This document shows, piece by piece, positions 1-7,539 of a stretch of 20,000 bases of DNA. The position numbers were made by a program, and so were the translations under genes. The notes below the pieces were generated by a model. The model searched no databases. It was not told the DNA's origin and saw nothing but the letters and a program-made list of their open reading frames with translations. The stretch's first letter is position 1, and each line of letters opens with the position of its first letter. The stretch lies in assembly GCA_963575745.1 (NCBI GenBank), contig CAUYUJ010014767.1:12501-32500 (forward strand). The letters run 5' to 3'. The stretch is from Prorocentrum cordatum (lineage: Eukaryota; Sar; Dinophyceae; Prorocentrales; Prorocentraceae).

Positions 1-234
<234 letters not shown>

Positions 235-236
<2 letters not shown>

Positions 237-315
237 GGAGAGGAGGAGGAGGAGGAGGAGGAGGAGGAGGAGGAGGAGGAGGAGGAGGAGGATGAGGAGG
301 AGGAGGAGGAGGAGC
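235..315. repeat. GAG/AGG microsatellite
   Basis: Nearly pure purine array of GAG triplets, fused directly to the preceding GAT array. It is the first of many GAG (plus-strand purine) arrays in the window. It lies just upstream of the putative exon at 362 but is separated from it by a short C-rich pyrimidine stretch. Confidence 0.95.
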
Positions 316-361
316 AGGAGGCGCGGCACCCGCGCGGTGGCCCCCTCCCCTGCGCGCGCAG

Positions 362-412
362 CTTGACCTGGTGGTCCGGCGAGCCTTCCTGCTCAGCGGC
401 GTGGGGCAGGAG
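362..412 (+). CDS. Putative internal exon, unknown protein
   Basis: Function not recognised. A C-rich pyrimidine stretch (341-358) ends in GCGCGCAG at 354-361, a plausible 3' splice site. The following 51 bases read as LDLVVRRAFLLSGVGQE, exactly 17 codons with almost all third positions G or C. GAG|GTGCCC at 410-418 is a plausible donor. The same frame stays open past 412 into a Leu/Val-rich stretch produced by CTCGTC repeats, so the 3' end is uncertain. Codon style matches the putative exons at 4379, 5158 and 16018. Whether they belong to one gene is unknown. Confidence 0.4.
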
Positions 413-429
413 GTGCCCGCGGGGGCCCC

Positions 430-895
430 GCCCGGCGGCCGCGGCATCCTCTCCGTCGTTCTCGTTTTCCTTGTTCTCGTCGTCATCGTCCTCGTCCTCT
501 CCGGAGGGAAAGAAACACACAGACACAATTCATCGTCGATTCCCCCAAAAATGTGGGAAACTATGGGAAGTGGGGGGGAAGACGAAAACCCAGAAGATAT
601 GGGAAAATATGGGGAATCTTTTTATTTGTGTGTATTTATGTGTGTGTCCTGGGGTCACTTCATCCTCTTCGGCGTCGTCGTCCCCATCGTCCTGCCCCTC
701 CTCGTCCCTGTCCTCGTCGGTCTTGTCCTCCTAGACGTCCTCCTTCCTCGCCGCGTTGGGAGCAGAAGTCGGCGGCATAAGCGTAGGCTAGGCCGCGGCC
801 CGCCACATCCTGTTCGTCGTCGTTTTTCTCCCCCTCCTCCTCCTCTTCCTCCTCTCCCTCTCCTCCTCCCCCTCCTCCTCTCCCTACACCTCCGA
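430..895. other. Pyrimidine-rich CTCGTC/CTCC tracts
   Basis: Three CT-rich stretches (about 447-503, 660-742 and 815-890) built from CTCGTC, CTCCTC and CCCCTC units are separated by a purine-rich stretch (540-620) with repeated ATGGGAA-like words. The long open frames here have no codon preference and differ between frames. It is consistent with intron sequence and I see no gene in it. Confidence 0.6.
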
Positions 896-1200
896 AGTGG
901 GGACTCAAATAATAGGGACGACTGGCGGCGGCATTTTCTGCCCCCTGTCGGTAGGCATTCGCTTTCGGAGTCGCCGCAGAAGGATTCCGTTTGTAGCGAA
1001 TGGGGCCCGCCCAGCAGCGGTTTTCGGTTTGTGGCAACATTTGCTGTTGGGTATCGCCCTCATTTTTGCCATCTCCGTTTCAGGCGCCCAGTGCGCCCAG
1101 TACGATTCTTGACGCTTCGCGTCTGCCCACCAGTATTAGCCTCAGCCAGCTGCCCCACCGGCGGCAGGTTCTGATTCCGCGCTCGGTCGCTGTGCTTCTC
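896..1200. other. Unique sequence, no gene seen
   Basis: Ordinary-complexity DNA. The only structure noted is an 8-bp inverted repeat CATTCGCT (956-963) / AGCGAATG (995-1002). The words GTCTGCCCACCAG near 1120-1132 recur at 1290-1302 and, changed, at 1972-1985, linking it to the degenerate direct repeats that follow. Confidence 0.4.
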
Positions 1201-1302
1201 GGCCCGCGCGTTGCCAATTAGATCGGCCCGTGGCCCGGACCTTTCGACTCGACGCCTGCGCGTCCGCTCGCGCCCGCGAGAAAAAAGTCTGCCCACCAGT
1301 CT
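1201..1302 (+). repeat. Degenerate long direct repeat, copy 1
   Basis: About 100 bases that align by eye with 1880-1985. Shared landmarks in the same order are GCGTT, an AATTAG/AAATAG word, CGCGTGGCCCG/CCGTGGCCCGG, TTTCGACTCGACGCCTGCG versus CGTTTGACGCCGCCTGCG, GCTCGCG/GCTTGCG, an A-rich AGAAAAAAG stretch and CCCACCAG. The copies differ by many substitutions and small indels. Confidence 0.55.
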
Positions 1303-1432
1303 GGCGGCGGTGTCCACGGCATTCGTGTTCACTCGACCTCGTGCTTGAGGCGTGCCCCTGCCCAGTTCCTGGTCATTTCTCCTCATACGTCGTCGACCTT
1401 GTTCGGGAGCGCGCGTGGTTTCATCAGGAGTG

Positions 1433-1697
1433 AGTGTGCGACTTCGGTGGCGCCGCTCGTACTGGCTCCTGGTCAGTGACGTATTCCTGGCCATCGGTGT
1501 TAGTATTACCTCCTGGAGTGTATTGCAAGCGAGCTGCCCCCTTCAGGGGCTGGGTGCATGTATGTCTCGTGTGGTTTATCCTACGTCTAGTCCTCGCCCT
1601 CAGCGGCCACTGGTCAACGTTGTGTGCGAGTTTTGTGGCGCCACTTCCATGCACTAGTTTCCTGGTTCGTGAGTTCTTCCTGGGCTAGCGGTGTCTG
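1433..1697 (+). repeat. Two degenerate direct repeats about 190 bp apart
   Basis: GTGTGCGACTTCGGTGGCGC (1433-1452) is echoed by GTGTGCGAGTTTTGTGGCGC (1621-1640). Both are followed by a TCCTGGT...TTCCTGG word pair and a CGGTGT ending (about 1465-1503 and 1656-1694). The pattern suggests an old duplication with a period near 190 bp. Confidence 0.5.
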
Positions 1698-1879
1698 CGG
1701 TCCTTCGTGATGGTGCTTCTGGCTTCATCCTGGTATCGCTCCCGCGCCATTTTGGCTGCGCCCCAACCTCGGTTGGCTAATTTGCATGCGCTCGCTCCTG
1801 GACCTGTTTCCTGGCAGCTGCTGCCCGCACCACCTCCCGCTTCCGGTCCGCTGAGGTGCCGCTTAGGCCTCTGTTGCTG

Positions 1880-1985
1880 GCGCGTTCGGCAAATAGGTTC
1901 GCGCGTGGCCCGCCCGTTCCGTTTGACGCCGCCTGCGCTTTCGCTTGCGGCTGCGAAGAAAAGAAAAACAAGTCGGCCCACCAGC
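1880..1985 (+). repeat. Degenerate long direct repeat, copy 2
   Basis: Partner of 1201-1302, with the same landmark order ending in CCCACCAG at 1978-1985. Between the copies, at 1746-1757, lies the word GCCATTTTGGCT, discussed among the findings. Confidence 0.55.
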
Positions 1986-1989
1986 CACA

Positions 1990-2515
1990 GCCTGCTCCTG
2001 CTTGCTTGGCGTTCGACCCGCCTCGCGCGCCCGCGTACCAAAAAATCTCCCCGCCAGCCCATCCAGCAGCGGTGCCCATCCAGCAGCGATGCTCCGGGTG
2101 GTGTCCGTGACTCGAGCGCCCCTCGGCTGCCCCGCAACCTTCTCGCTCCTCCTTCTCCCTCGCCCCGCGAGCTCGCCAGGCGCATTCCGGCGGGTGGGCC
2201 GCGACGGCCCGCCCCCCCTTTCGTGGATTTGTTCCATTAATTTTTTCGCGCGTGGTGCTAACGATATCGCTCGGCGGTCCCCCTCTTGAGTCAGCTCATT
2301 ATTCGTAAAGGCTTCGCCCCCTCTCTATCATAATTCGATCTATCAGAGTCGCGTCAGTGCGTCTCGGCGCTGCCTTGGCGCATCTGGGAGCATCATGCGG
2401 CGGCGGATAGGAATCATCAGCGCAAATTGAGACGTGGGGGTTGTCCTAGTGGTCTTCGGCCCATCCCGCCACCGTGCCTGGGCTGTGGGTCTGAGGCCTC
2501 TCGTATACGTGTTTG
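1990..2515. other. Unique sequence, no gene seen
   Basis: GC-rich without tandem structure. A short internal duplication occurs at 2058-2090 (CATCCAGCAGCG twice). Open frames on both strands overlap and none shows a recognisable domain or convincing splice borders. Confidence 0.4.
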
Positions 2516-2518
2516 GGT

Positions 2519-2868
2519 GTCGTGGGGTGCCTCCTGGGGACCTCTTGGAGGCGGTTTGGGCGCCTTTTTATGGGCCTCTTGGGGCCTCTTGGGGTATCTT
2601 TGGGCCTTTTGGAAGCCTCTTGGGCGCGTCTTGGGCGCCTCTTGGCGGCCTCTTGGGGCCTGGGGGGTTTTTCGGGGCACAAATATCGAATGCTCGGTTC
2701 TTGGTCCTCTGCTTGGGCCCCTCTTAGCTCCGTCTTGGGGCCCTCGTGGGCCGTCTTGAGCGGTTTTTGGGTCATCTTGCAGCCTTTTGGGGCCGTCTTG
2801 GGGCCCTCTTGGGGGCGCCTTGGGCTGTCTTGGGGCGGTTTTGGGAGCTTCTTGAGCCGTCTTGCAAT
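2519..2868 (+). repeat. Degenerate CTCTTGGGG-type short tandem array
   Basis: About 350 bases made from diverged 10- to 20-base units centred on CCTCTTGGGG and GTCTTGGGGCC. Spacing is irregular, so it looks like a very old minisatellite. Forward translation gives Gly/Leu/Trp-rich peptides with words such as LGASW and WGPLGG in every frame. The reverse strand gives Pro/Arg/Lys-rich peptides. Neither looks like a real protein. Confidence 0.75.
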
Positions 2869-2869
2869 G

Positions 2870-3110
2870 TCGGAAATCCGAAAATGCGAGAAGGCCAGAA
2901 TCCTATGGCTTTCGGGACGCGACTATTGGATAATTTACAAAAAGGTTTCTTACATCGGGGACGCGAGTATTCTGTAATTTGCAAGGGCTGTTGCCTCGTG
3001 GACACAATCATTGTATAAGTCACGAGGGTTTGTGGCTTCGGGGATGCGAACATGGTATAATTTATGAGGAATTGTGGCCTCGGGGGCGCGAATCTCATGT
3101 ACTTTTTACG
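2870..3110 (+). repeat. 42-bp minisatellite, about 5 units
   Basis: Units start with TCGGG or TCGTG at 2912, 2955, 2996, 3038 and 3080, giving lengths of 43, 41, 42 and 42 with a truncated last unit. A more diverged unit probably occupies 2870-2911. The consensus has a GC-rich head (TCGGGGACGCGAAT), an AT-rich middle (GTATAATTTA) and a GTTTGTGGCC-like tail. It directly follows the CTTGGGG array. Confidence 0.85.
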
Positions 3111-3420
3111 TGTCCCACGCCCCCATTTGAATTCAGAGAAGGCGATTCGGGCGTGGTAAACTTGATCCTTGTAGGGTCCCCCCCGAGCGGACTTCAACAA
3201 TTAACAGTAGGAAACAGAAAGCAGGACTATAACATTGGAGACTTGAAACTGCAACTGGTGCAGGGAGCAGCAACTTCGTCCTACAGCCTGGTGGCCCCAC
3301 AAGGGGGCCGGCGGATCTTGAGTGCTACGGATTACGGATCACGGAGGGGGATCAATAATCGCATCCCGCGGTTTCTTTGGCGGCCCCTGGGGCCGGCGAG
3401 ATCTTCCGGAGGCCGAAAAC
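3111..3420 (+). other. Unique sequence with an open frame, unassigned
   Basis: A plus-strand frame stays open through this stretch, reading for example VGNRKQDYNIGDLKLQLVQG near 3207-3266, and it is less GC-biased than its surroundings. There is no recognised domain, no clear splice border, and the frame runs on into the poly-T tract and repeats. It might hide an exon or an old mobile-element remnant. Confidence 0.3.
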
Positions 3421-3421
3421 A

Positions 3422-3649
3422 GTCCAGAGACCTCCCGTCGTTTTTTGTTTTTTGTTTTTTTTTTGTTTTTGTTTTTTTTTTCTTTTCTTTTCGTGAAGCG
3501 ACGGCATGGGGTGTCTGGGCCCTCCACAGTCCCCCCCCAGGCCCCATGTGTTGTCTTCTGGCTAGGCTCTTGACCGGGAAGCCAGCCGTGGCGACGAGAA
3601 TCTTCGACTGGAGGAAAGATACAGGCAGAAGGGTGCGTCCAGAAACCTC
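3422..3649 (-). mobile_element. Possible small retroposon, minus strand
   Basis: A T-rich tract at 3441-3491 interrupted by single G and C bases would be an A-rich 3' tail on the minus strand. GTCCAGAGACCTC (3422-3434) and GTCCAGAAACCTC (3637-3649) match at 12 of 13 positions and could be target duplications bracketing a body of about 145 bp. Against it, six bases separate the left repeat from the tail, and I see no clear pol III A and B boxes. A hairpin made from CATGGGG (3505-3511) with CCCCATG (3542-3548), extended by CTGGG/CCCAG, lies next to the tail. Confidence 0.35.
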
Positions 3650-3900
3650 GAGTCTCGGACGTCGCATCTGGAACCTGGGCGTCCCCACTTCTTGCGGATC
3701 GATTGGTTTTGGGGGCCTCAAGTTCCAGAAGATGGGTCTGTTTGGGGCCACCCTTTTTCTGGGGGTTCTCGTCTGCGCCATGCTGCGCGAGAAGCAAGCA
3801 GGGCTACGTTGTCTCTTAACCAGGACCTCTCCAGTGCGGCCAGAGCCCCCTGCGGTTCCGACCCTCGAAGCGTACGACCGGCAGGCCCACGGCCGGACTC
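3650..3900. other. Unique sequence, no gene seen
   Basis: Between the possible retroposon and the 240-bp dispersed repeat. It is open in one plus and one minus frame but has no recognisable domain or splice context. Confidence 0.4.
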
Positions 3901-4140
3901 GCTCTTGGGACGGGGGTCAATGCAAACGGGGGTCAGCCAGGGCACCAGATCCTGCAGGATTCTGCGAAGACCCACTCTGGCTGGCCCGGGTCCGCGAGCC
4001 GCTCGTGGCCGCGGAGCGGCCGCGCACATGGGCCGACCCGGGTTCGCGAAAATCTGCGTTGCAGTTTTTTTTTCCTGTGGCTTTTTGGTTTCCTGCTGAC
4101 CCAGGTCTGGATAGACCTGGGTCAGAAGATTCCCGATCGA
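3901..4140 (+). repeat. 240-bp dispersed repeat, copy 1
   Basis: Aligns through its whole length with 17368-17618. The order is a GCTC..GACGGGGGTCA head, GCAAACGGGGGTCAG, a CCTGCAGGA word, TGCGAAGACCC, CCGCTCGTGGCCGCG, GGCCGACCCGGGTT, a GCAGTTTTT run, TTTTTGGTTTCCTG and a terminal palindrome. The palindrome here is perfect: CTGACCCAGGTC (4096-4107), loop TGGATA, GACCTGGGTCAG (4114-4125). The GCAGTTTTTTTTT run ends near 4075. There is no coding signal. Confidence 0.85.
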
Positions 4141-4141
4141 A

Positions 4142-4377
4142 GACAGAACGAACAAATCCCTCCTCCCTCGTTCGCCTCCACCCTCTCTTCCTCCTCCTCC
4201 GCCTCCGTCCCTCCCCCCTCTCCCCTGCTCCTGCCTCGTCCCTCCTCCGTCCCCCCTCCGTCCTCCGTCCCTCCGTCCCTCAGTCCCTCCTCCGTCGCTC
4301 CGTCCCTCCGTCCCTCCTCCCTCCTCCGTCCTCCTCCTCCTCCTCCTCCTTGTGCTCCCCACTCCTTCCTCTGCCGA
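4142..4377 (+). repeat. CTCC/CCGTCCCT pyrimidine tract before putative exon
   Basis: About 230 bases, almost entirely pyrimidine with interspersed G, built from CTCCTC, CTCCGTCC and CCGTCCCT units. It ends in a CTCCTC run, CCCACTCCTTCCTCTGCCG and AG at 4377-4378. It may serve as a giant polypyrimidine tract for the acceptor at 4378. Confidence 0.7.
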
Positions 4378-4378
4378 G

Positions 4379-4439
4379 GGCGTTCGCGACCCAGTGGCGC
4401 TACACCACTTCGAGAAGATCCTCGCCGACATGCCGCCCC
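4379..4439 (+). CDS. Putative internal exon, unknown protein
   Basis: Function not recognised. 61 bases lie between a pyrimidine-tract AG (4377-4378) and a GTGAGG donor (4440-4445). They read GVRDPVALHHFEKILADMPP plus one leftover base, with G or C in nearly all third positions and a helix-like composition. The frame after the supposed donor runs into a Leu/Phe-rich low-complexity stretch and stops near 4480, which supports splicing at 4439. The opposite-strand frame is less convincing. This is one of the better exon candidates, together with 5158 and 16018. RNA evidence would decide. Confidence 0.45.
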
Positions 4440-4532
4440 GTGAGGCCCCCCCTTTCTTCTTTCTCCTCCTTCTCCTCCTGTGAACGCTGGAACACACAGC
4501 GCAGACCCAGGACGGGCAGAGCAAGTGGAGAC

Positions 4533-4565
4533 AAGTGAGGAGGAGGAGGAGGAGGAGGAGGAGGA
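4533..4565. repeat. Short GAG microsatellite
   Basis: About ten GAG triplets about 95 bases downstream of the putative exon, opposite in purine strand to the CTC tract at 4142-4377. Confidence 0.95.
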
Positions 4566-4744
4566 ATACGGATGGTGATGAAGGGGAAGCGGGAGGAGGA
4601 CGAGGAGAAGGAGGACGTAAAGGTCTCCGGAGACCCCAACCAGAGACAGTTGTGTCGCTCGATCGTGGAGCCCGATCGCCGCCTCGCCCCTGGTGGCGAC
4701 GACCGACGATCGACGGCCGACGATGCGGGAGTAGCATGCTGCGC

Positions 4745-4760
4745 GCGGCGGCGGCGGCGT

Positions 4761-4819
<59 letters not shown>

Positions 4820-5043
4820 TCGTCGTCGTCGTCGGCGGCGGCCGCGGCGGTGGCGGCGGAGGCGGCGTGGTTGTTGTCGTCGGCGTCGGCGTCGGCGTCA
4901 TTGCCGTCGTGGACCGTCGAGAATCTCAGCCCTCTCCCGTCCCCCACCAATGCCCGCCCAGTGGCCCGCCTCCGCCAGCAGTCTTGCCACCCCACCTGGG
5001 GCGACGGCGGCGGCGTCGGTGGCGGCCAGGACGACGACGCCTG

Positions 5044-5080
<37 letters not shown>

Positions 5081-5130
5081 GCCGACGCCGACGCCGACGG
5101 CGACGCCGACGGCGGCGGCAGCGGCGGCCC
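4745..5130. repeat. Mirrored GTCGGC / GCCGAC hexamer arrays
   Basis: The plus strand carries GCGTCG repeats at about 4757-4837 and again at 4878-4900, then the reverse-complement hexamer GCCGAC at about 5050-5118, ending in CGGCGG-type triplets. The arms can pair over tens of bases across roughly 220 bases. Reading frames give Ser-Ala, Asp-Ala or poly-Arg repeats depending on phase. Between the arms (4900-5040) is unique GC-rich DNA that might include a small exon but has no decisive splice context. Confidence 0.85.
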
Positions 5131-5157
5131 GCTGACGCCCCTGCCCCCCCCCCCCAG

Positions 5158-5230
5158 CTGCTGCTCGCCGCGGCGTCGAAGCCGGAGCAGGAGGCCGCCG
5201 ACCTGAAGCCGAGCCCTGTGTCGCCAGGCG
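5158..5230 (+). CDS. Putative exon, unknown protein
   Basis: Function not recognised. A pyrimidine run with a 13-C stretch ends in CAG (5155-5157), a strong-looking acceptor. Downstream the frame reads LLLAAASKPEQEAADLKPSP and then VSPG, with almost all third positions G or C and a charged helical composition. The 3' border is unclear: GCCAG|GCGCGC near 5228 would be a GC donor, or the frame could run on to a stop near 5380. That last stretch is Arg/Pro-rich and overlaps one unit of the 83-bp repeat, so I end the call at about 5230. It has the same codon style as the exons at 362 and 4379. Confidence 0.42.
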
Positions 5231-5352
5231 CGCGCCGCGCGCGCGTGCGCGCGCGGGGCGCTAGGGGAGGCCCTTGGCGGCCACCGCGCGCGCCTCGGAG
5301 GCCTCCCGCGCGCTTTTGGGACCCTCGGGCGTCCTCGGGGGGCCCTGTGCGC

Positions 5353-5433
5353 GGCGCTGCGGCGAGAGCCACTTCTTGACAACGGCCTGCACTCCATCCG
5401 TGAAACTCTTGCAAACTAAGACTTAAGGTTTCG
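5353..5433 (+). repeat. Single dispersed unit of the 83-bp repeat
   Basis: Shares the landmarks GGCGCT, GCGAGAGCCAC, CTCCATCCGTGAAACTC and TTGCAAACT in order with the tandem units at 12118-12282 and 12706-12963, nearly 7 kb away. It is a solitary copy, so the family is dispersed as well as tandem. Confidence 0.8.
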
Positions 5434-5670
5434 CGGGGTCGCGCCGTTGCCGATTCGCGAGGATGATCCCACGAATCGACGGTGACCAAGATCGGCACCG
5501 TCGATTCCTCGTTCGGTCTTGGGCATGGTCACCATTTTGTCTCCCTCCAAGGTCGCCAGGCGAATGCGGGGGATGGCCGCCTTGGCCGCCGAGTCAGATA
5601 GAAGGATGAAGGGCGGCATGAGCATTACCTTGCGGAGATCTGCGCGGATTTCCGCGCGGACCTCCGACAT
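5416..5670 (-). CDS. Small unassigned open frame
   Basis: An 84-codon minus-strand frame starts MSEVRAEIRADLRKVMLMPP and includes LATLEGDKMVTMPKTERG. It is less compositionally biased than most open frames here. No family is recognised. It overlaps the strong hairpins at 5473-5533 and, at its end, the 83-bp repeat unit, and no splice or promoter context was found. It could equally be a chance frame. Confidence 0.2.
   Translation of the reverse strand: MSEVRAEIRADLRKVMLMPPFILLSDSAAKAAIPRIRLATLEGDKMVTMPKTERGIDGADLGHRRFVGSSSRIGNGATPRNLKS
5473..5533. repeat. Competing perfect hairpins
   Basis: GAATCGACGGTG (5473-5484) pairs perfectly with CACCGTCGATTC (5496-5507) around an 11-base loop. GGTGACCA (5481-5488), which overlaps the first left arm, also pairs with TGGTCACC (5526-5533). 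The two stems are mutually exclusive. It could be a remnant of a transposon end or a structured RNA element, but nothing decides. Confidence 0.7.
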
Positions 5671-5789
5671 TTTACGTTCGTGCAGTGATTTGCTCTTCGG
5701 ACAGAGGGGTCCTCGTCGGCCAGCAGCTCGGCGGGCGGCATTCGGGTGGGCAGTGCAGAAGACACTTGAGGCCGTGTTCCATCAACCCT
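5534..5789. other. Unique sequence, no gene seen
   Basis: Moderate GC and open on both strands without a recognisable product. It ends at the TA-flanked miniature element. Confidence 0.4.
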
Positions 5790-5969
5790 TACAGTCGGGG
5801 CCCTGAAGAAGGAACCCTTTTGGTTGGGGAGGGGCTCCGCGTTCCTTAAGTGTTTCACAGCTTGCCTCAGGTTTTCCTTAGGGTTTCGATCGGAAATCGA
5901 GGTTTAACTGATGAAAAATAGGCGCCTCGTTCCTTATTTAGGGTTCCTTAGGTCAAGGCCCCGACTGTA
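5790..5969. mobile_element. TA-flanked MITE, Tc1/mariner-like
   Basis: Left terminus CAGTCGGGGCC (5792-5802) and right terminus GGCCCCGACTG (5957-5967) are perfect inverted repeats, each flanked by TA (5790-5791, 5968-5969), the target duplication typical of Tc1/mariner-type elements. The inverted repeats continue, with a one-base indel, into AAGGAACCCT (5809-5818) paired with AGGGTTCCTT (5940-5949). The element is 176 bp without the TA. The interior is AT-richer than the surroundings and has no coding capacity, so it must depend on a transposase encoded elsewhere. The CAGT terminus also fits that superfamily. Confidence 0.85.
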
Positions 5970-5970
5970 A

Positions 5971-6330
5971 CATGGAGCTCCTGGCAGGTTAAATTCAGCA
6001 TCGGCGCTGGCACCTCCGTGGTCGAAAACCAGCCTCATTCGGCACATTCTTGCTTCACTCCGTTCAGTGCCGCTCAGCCCTGCTCCATCTGGCCCGATGC
6101 GGCTCAGGGGCCCTTGAGATCTGGCCTGCTAGCCCTATATGCGTTCTTACGAAGACCTCCCAGCAGTTGACTCGTGAGAAATCTGTTCCACCAGCTCGAT
6201 GCCGATTTTCCCGAGAACGGCAAAAAGACTGGCGCGCGCGGCCGCGCACTCGCGGCGCGCCCGGGCACGTGCTTGCAGGCGCGCGCCGTGTGAAGCTGCT
6301 TGTGAAGGACGTGCGCGCGAGCCCGTCAGC
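5971..6330. other. Unique sequence, possible minus-strand exon
   Basis: There is no clear gene. On the minus strand the GAG array at 6331-6401 would be a pyrimidine tract lying just upstream. The frame reading GTDFSRVNCWEVF (about 6151-6190) ends before a GTAAGA donor-like word on that strand. This is a weak lead only. The 6229-6290 part is a CG-rich GCGCGCG stretch. Confidence 0.2.
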
Positions 6331-6401
6331 GAGGAGGAGGAGGAGGAGGAGGAGGAGGAGGAGGAGGAGGAGGAGGAGGAGGAGGAGGAGGAGGAGGAGG
6401 G
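6331..6401. repeat. Pure GAG microsatellite
   Basis: About 23 uninterrupted GAG/AGG triplets, so probably young and length-variable. Perfect purine strand, a candidate for triplex (H-DNA) formation. Confidence 0.97.
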
Positions 6402-6589
6402 ATGGGGACGGAGCAGTCGGGAGGATGGAGGATGATGGCCTCCAGGTTTGGCATGGAGATGGAGGCTCGATCACGCAGTGTATGCCAGTCGCCCCTCCCT
6501 CCCTCGTTCCCCACGGCGCGCCGGCGTAACACTTGCCCTGGCAGGCGGGAGCATGATGAAAGGAGGCTGTTGCTTGAAGACTTGCACTG

Positions 6590-6813
6590 CAGACGTGTCC
6601 AATCCAATCTCCTCCGTCTTGTCTTTTCCCTCGTGCCTCCTCTCTTCTCCCTGCTCCATCCTTTTCGCTCCAACCTCGCTCCTCGCTCCTCGCTCCTCGC
6701 TTCTCCCTCCTCCCACCTCCCTCCTCTCTCCCTTTCTCCCTCCTTTCCTCCCTGAGGCTGGGGGTAGGAGGCAGAAGGAGGAGGAGGAGGAGGAGGAGGA
6801 GGAGGAGGAGGAG
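6590..6813. repeat. CT-rich tract facing a GAG array
   Basis: A pyrimidine-rich tract (6605-6755, with CGCTCCTCG repeated near 6675-6705) is followed after about ten bases by AGG/GAG triplets (6766-6813). The purine strand therefore switches within a short distance, and the two halves can pair imperfectly. Confidence 0.8.
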
Positions 6814-6851
6814 TTTTTTGCTTGCTCAAGAACAGTGTTCAGGGGCAACCA

Positions 6852-7413
6852 TTACGCCTGCTGCAACCGATTCAAGGCCTTTGCCGCCTGAGAGCGTCCT
6901 GGCCAGACCCCTCGCAGGAGCACCTGAAGGTTTCCCAGCCCCGTCTTGGTAGGAGGCCCACACATCACCGCAAGGCCTCTCAAAACCCCGCTCTCCCTCG
7001 CTGAGCACAGCCCGCAAGTGGAACAGAAAAACTTTGGAACCTGGGAGTGGGCTTTAGCCGTGTGACTAGGGTGAAAGACTCTGTCAACATTCCTGGTCCC
7101 TGGAGGCACGGGGAACGAATTATCTGCAACAAACGGCTCCACCGCCTGGCAGGGGCTCGCCAGCCACTTGATGATGTCCTGCTTAGGGCCACCTCGGCTC
7201 TCCAGGCAGCGACGACACGAGAAGCGGAAACCCGCCTTGCCTTTTCGGCCCTCTGGCCGCGCGATATCATGAGATGTGGCAGACAGGGCACGATCGAGCG
7301 GCTTAATTCTAGGGTATTTGGGCCGTGGTGGAGCGTGTTCAATCCGATACGTACCCACCCGAGGATCCACACGCGCGCACTCCTCCATCACGGCCACCAA
7401 ACGTTTCCTGATC
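6852..7413 (-). CDS. Cys/His-rich gene fragment with two related CxxC modules
   Basis: The minus-strand frame is open from the GAG tract down to a TAA at 6852-6854. Directly after the tract, AG|G at 7415-7413 gives a putative exon reading IRKRLVAVMEECARVDPR, ending at a GTGGGT donor (exon 7413-7359). A plausible AG acceptor at 7251 resumes the same frame at 7250. Then come two similar modules. Module 1 has FSCRRC, an 18-residue gap and SPC (7217-7149). Module 2 has HPSH (7073-7062), FCSTCG, a 17-residue gap and CGPP, then GNLQVLLRGVWPG. The H..H..CxxCG..L..C.G layout resembles repeated motifs I associate with dinoflagellate predicted proteins, where function is unknown, possibly zinc binding. 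The start codon is not identified, so the gene is partial. Confidence 0.5.
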
Positions 7414-7414
7414 C

Positions 7415-7535
7415 TGGAGGAGGAGGACGGGGATGAGGACGAGGAGGAGGAGGAGGAGGAGGAGGAGGAGGAGGAGGAGGAGGAGGAGGAAGAGGAGGAG
7501 GAGGAGGAGGAGGAGGAGGAGGAGGGAGGAGGAGT
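7415..7535. repeat. GAG microsatellite upstream of the minus-strand gene
   Basis: A GAG array with a few GAC, GAT and GAA variants at its left end and a pure core. On the minus strand it is a long CTC pyrimidine tract ending directly in AG at the putative acceptor for 7413. Confidence 0.95.
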
Positions 7536-7539
7536 GAGG

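Noticed and set aside
2979-4538. 519-codon plus-strand open frame
   Set aside because: It runs through a minisatellite, a poly-T tract, a dispersed repeat and a CTC tract without a domain. The putative exon at 4379 is in another frame.
3718-5397. 559-codon minus-strand open frame
   Set aside because: It consists of translated CTC, GTCGGC and dispersed-repeat DNA (poly-Ser, Asp-Ala, Gly/Arg runs). The plus strand has better exon signals in two places.
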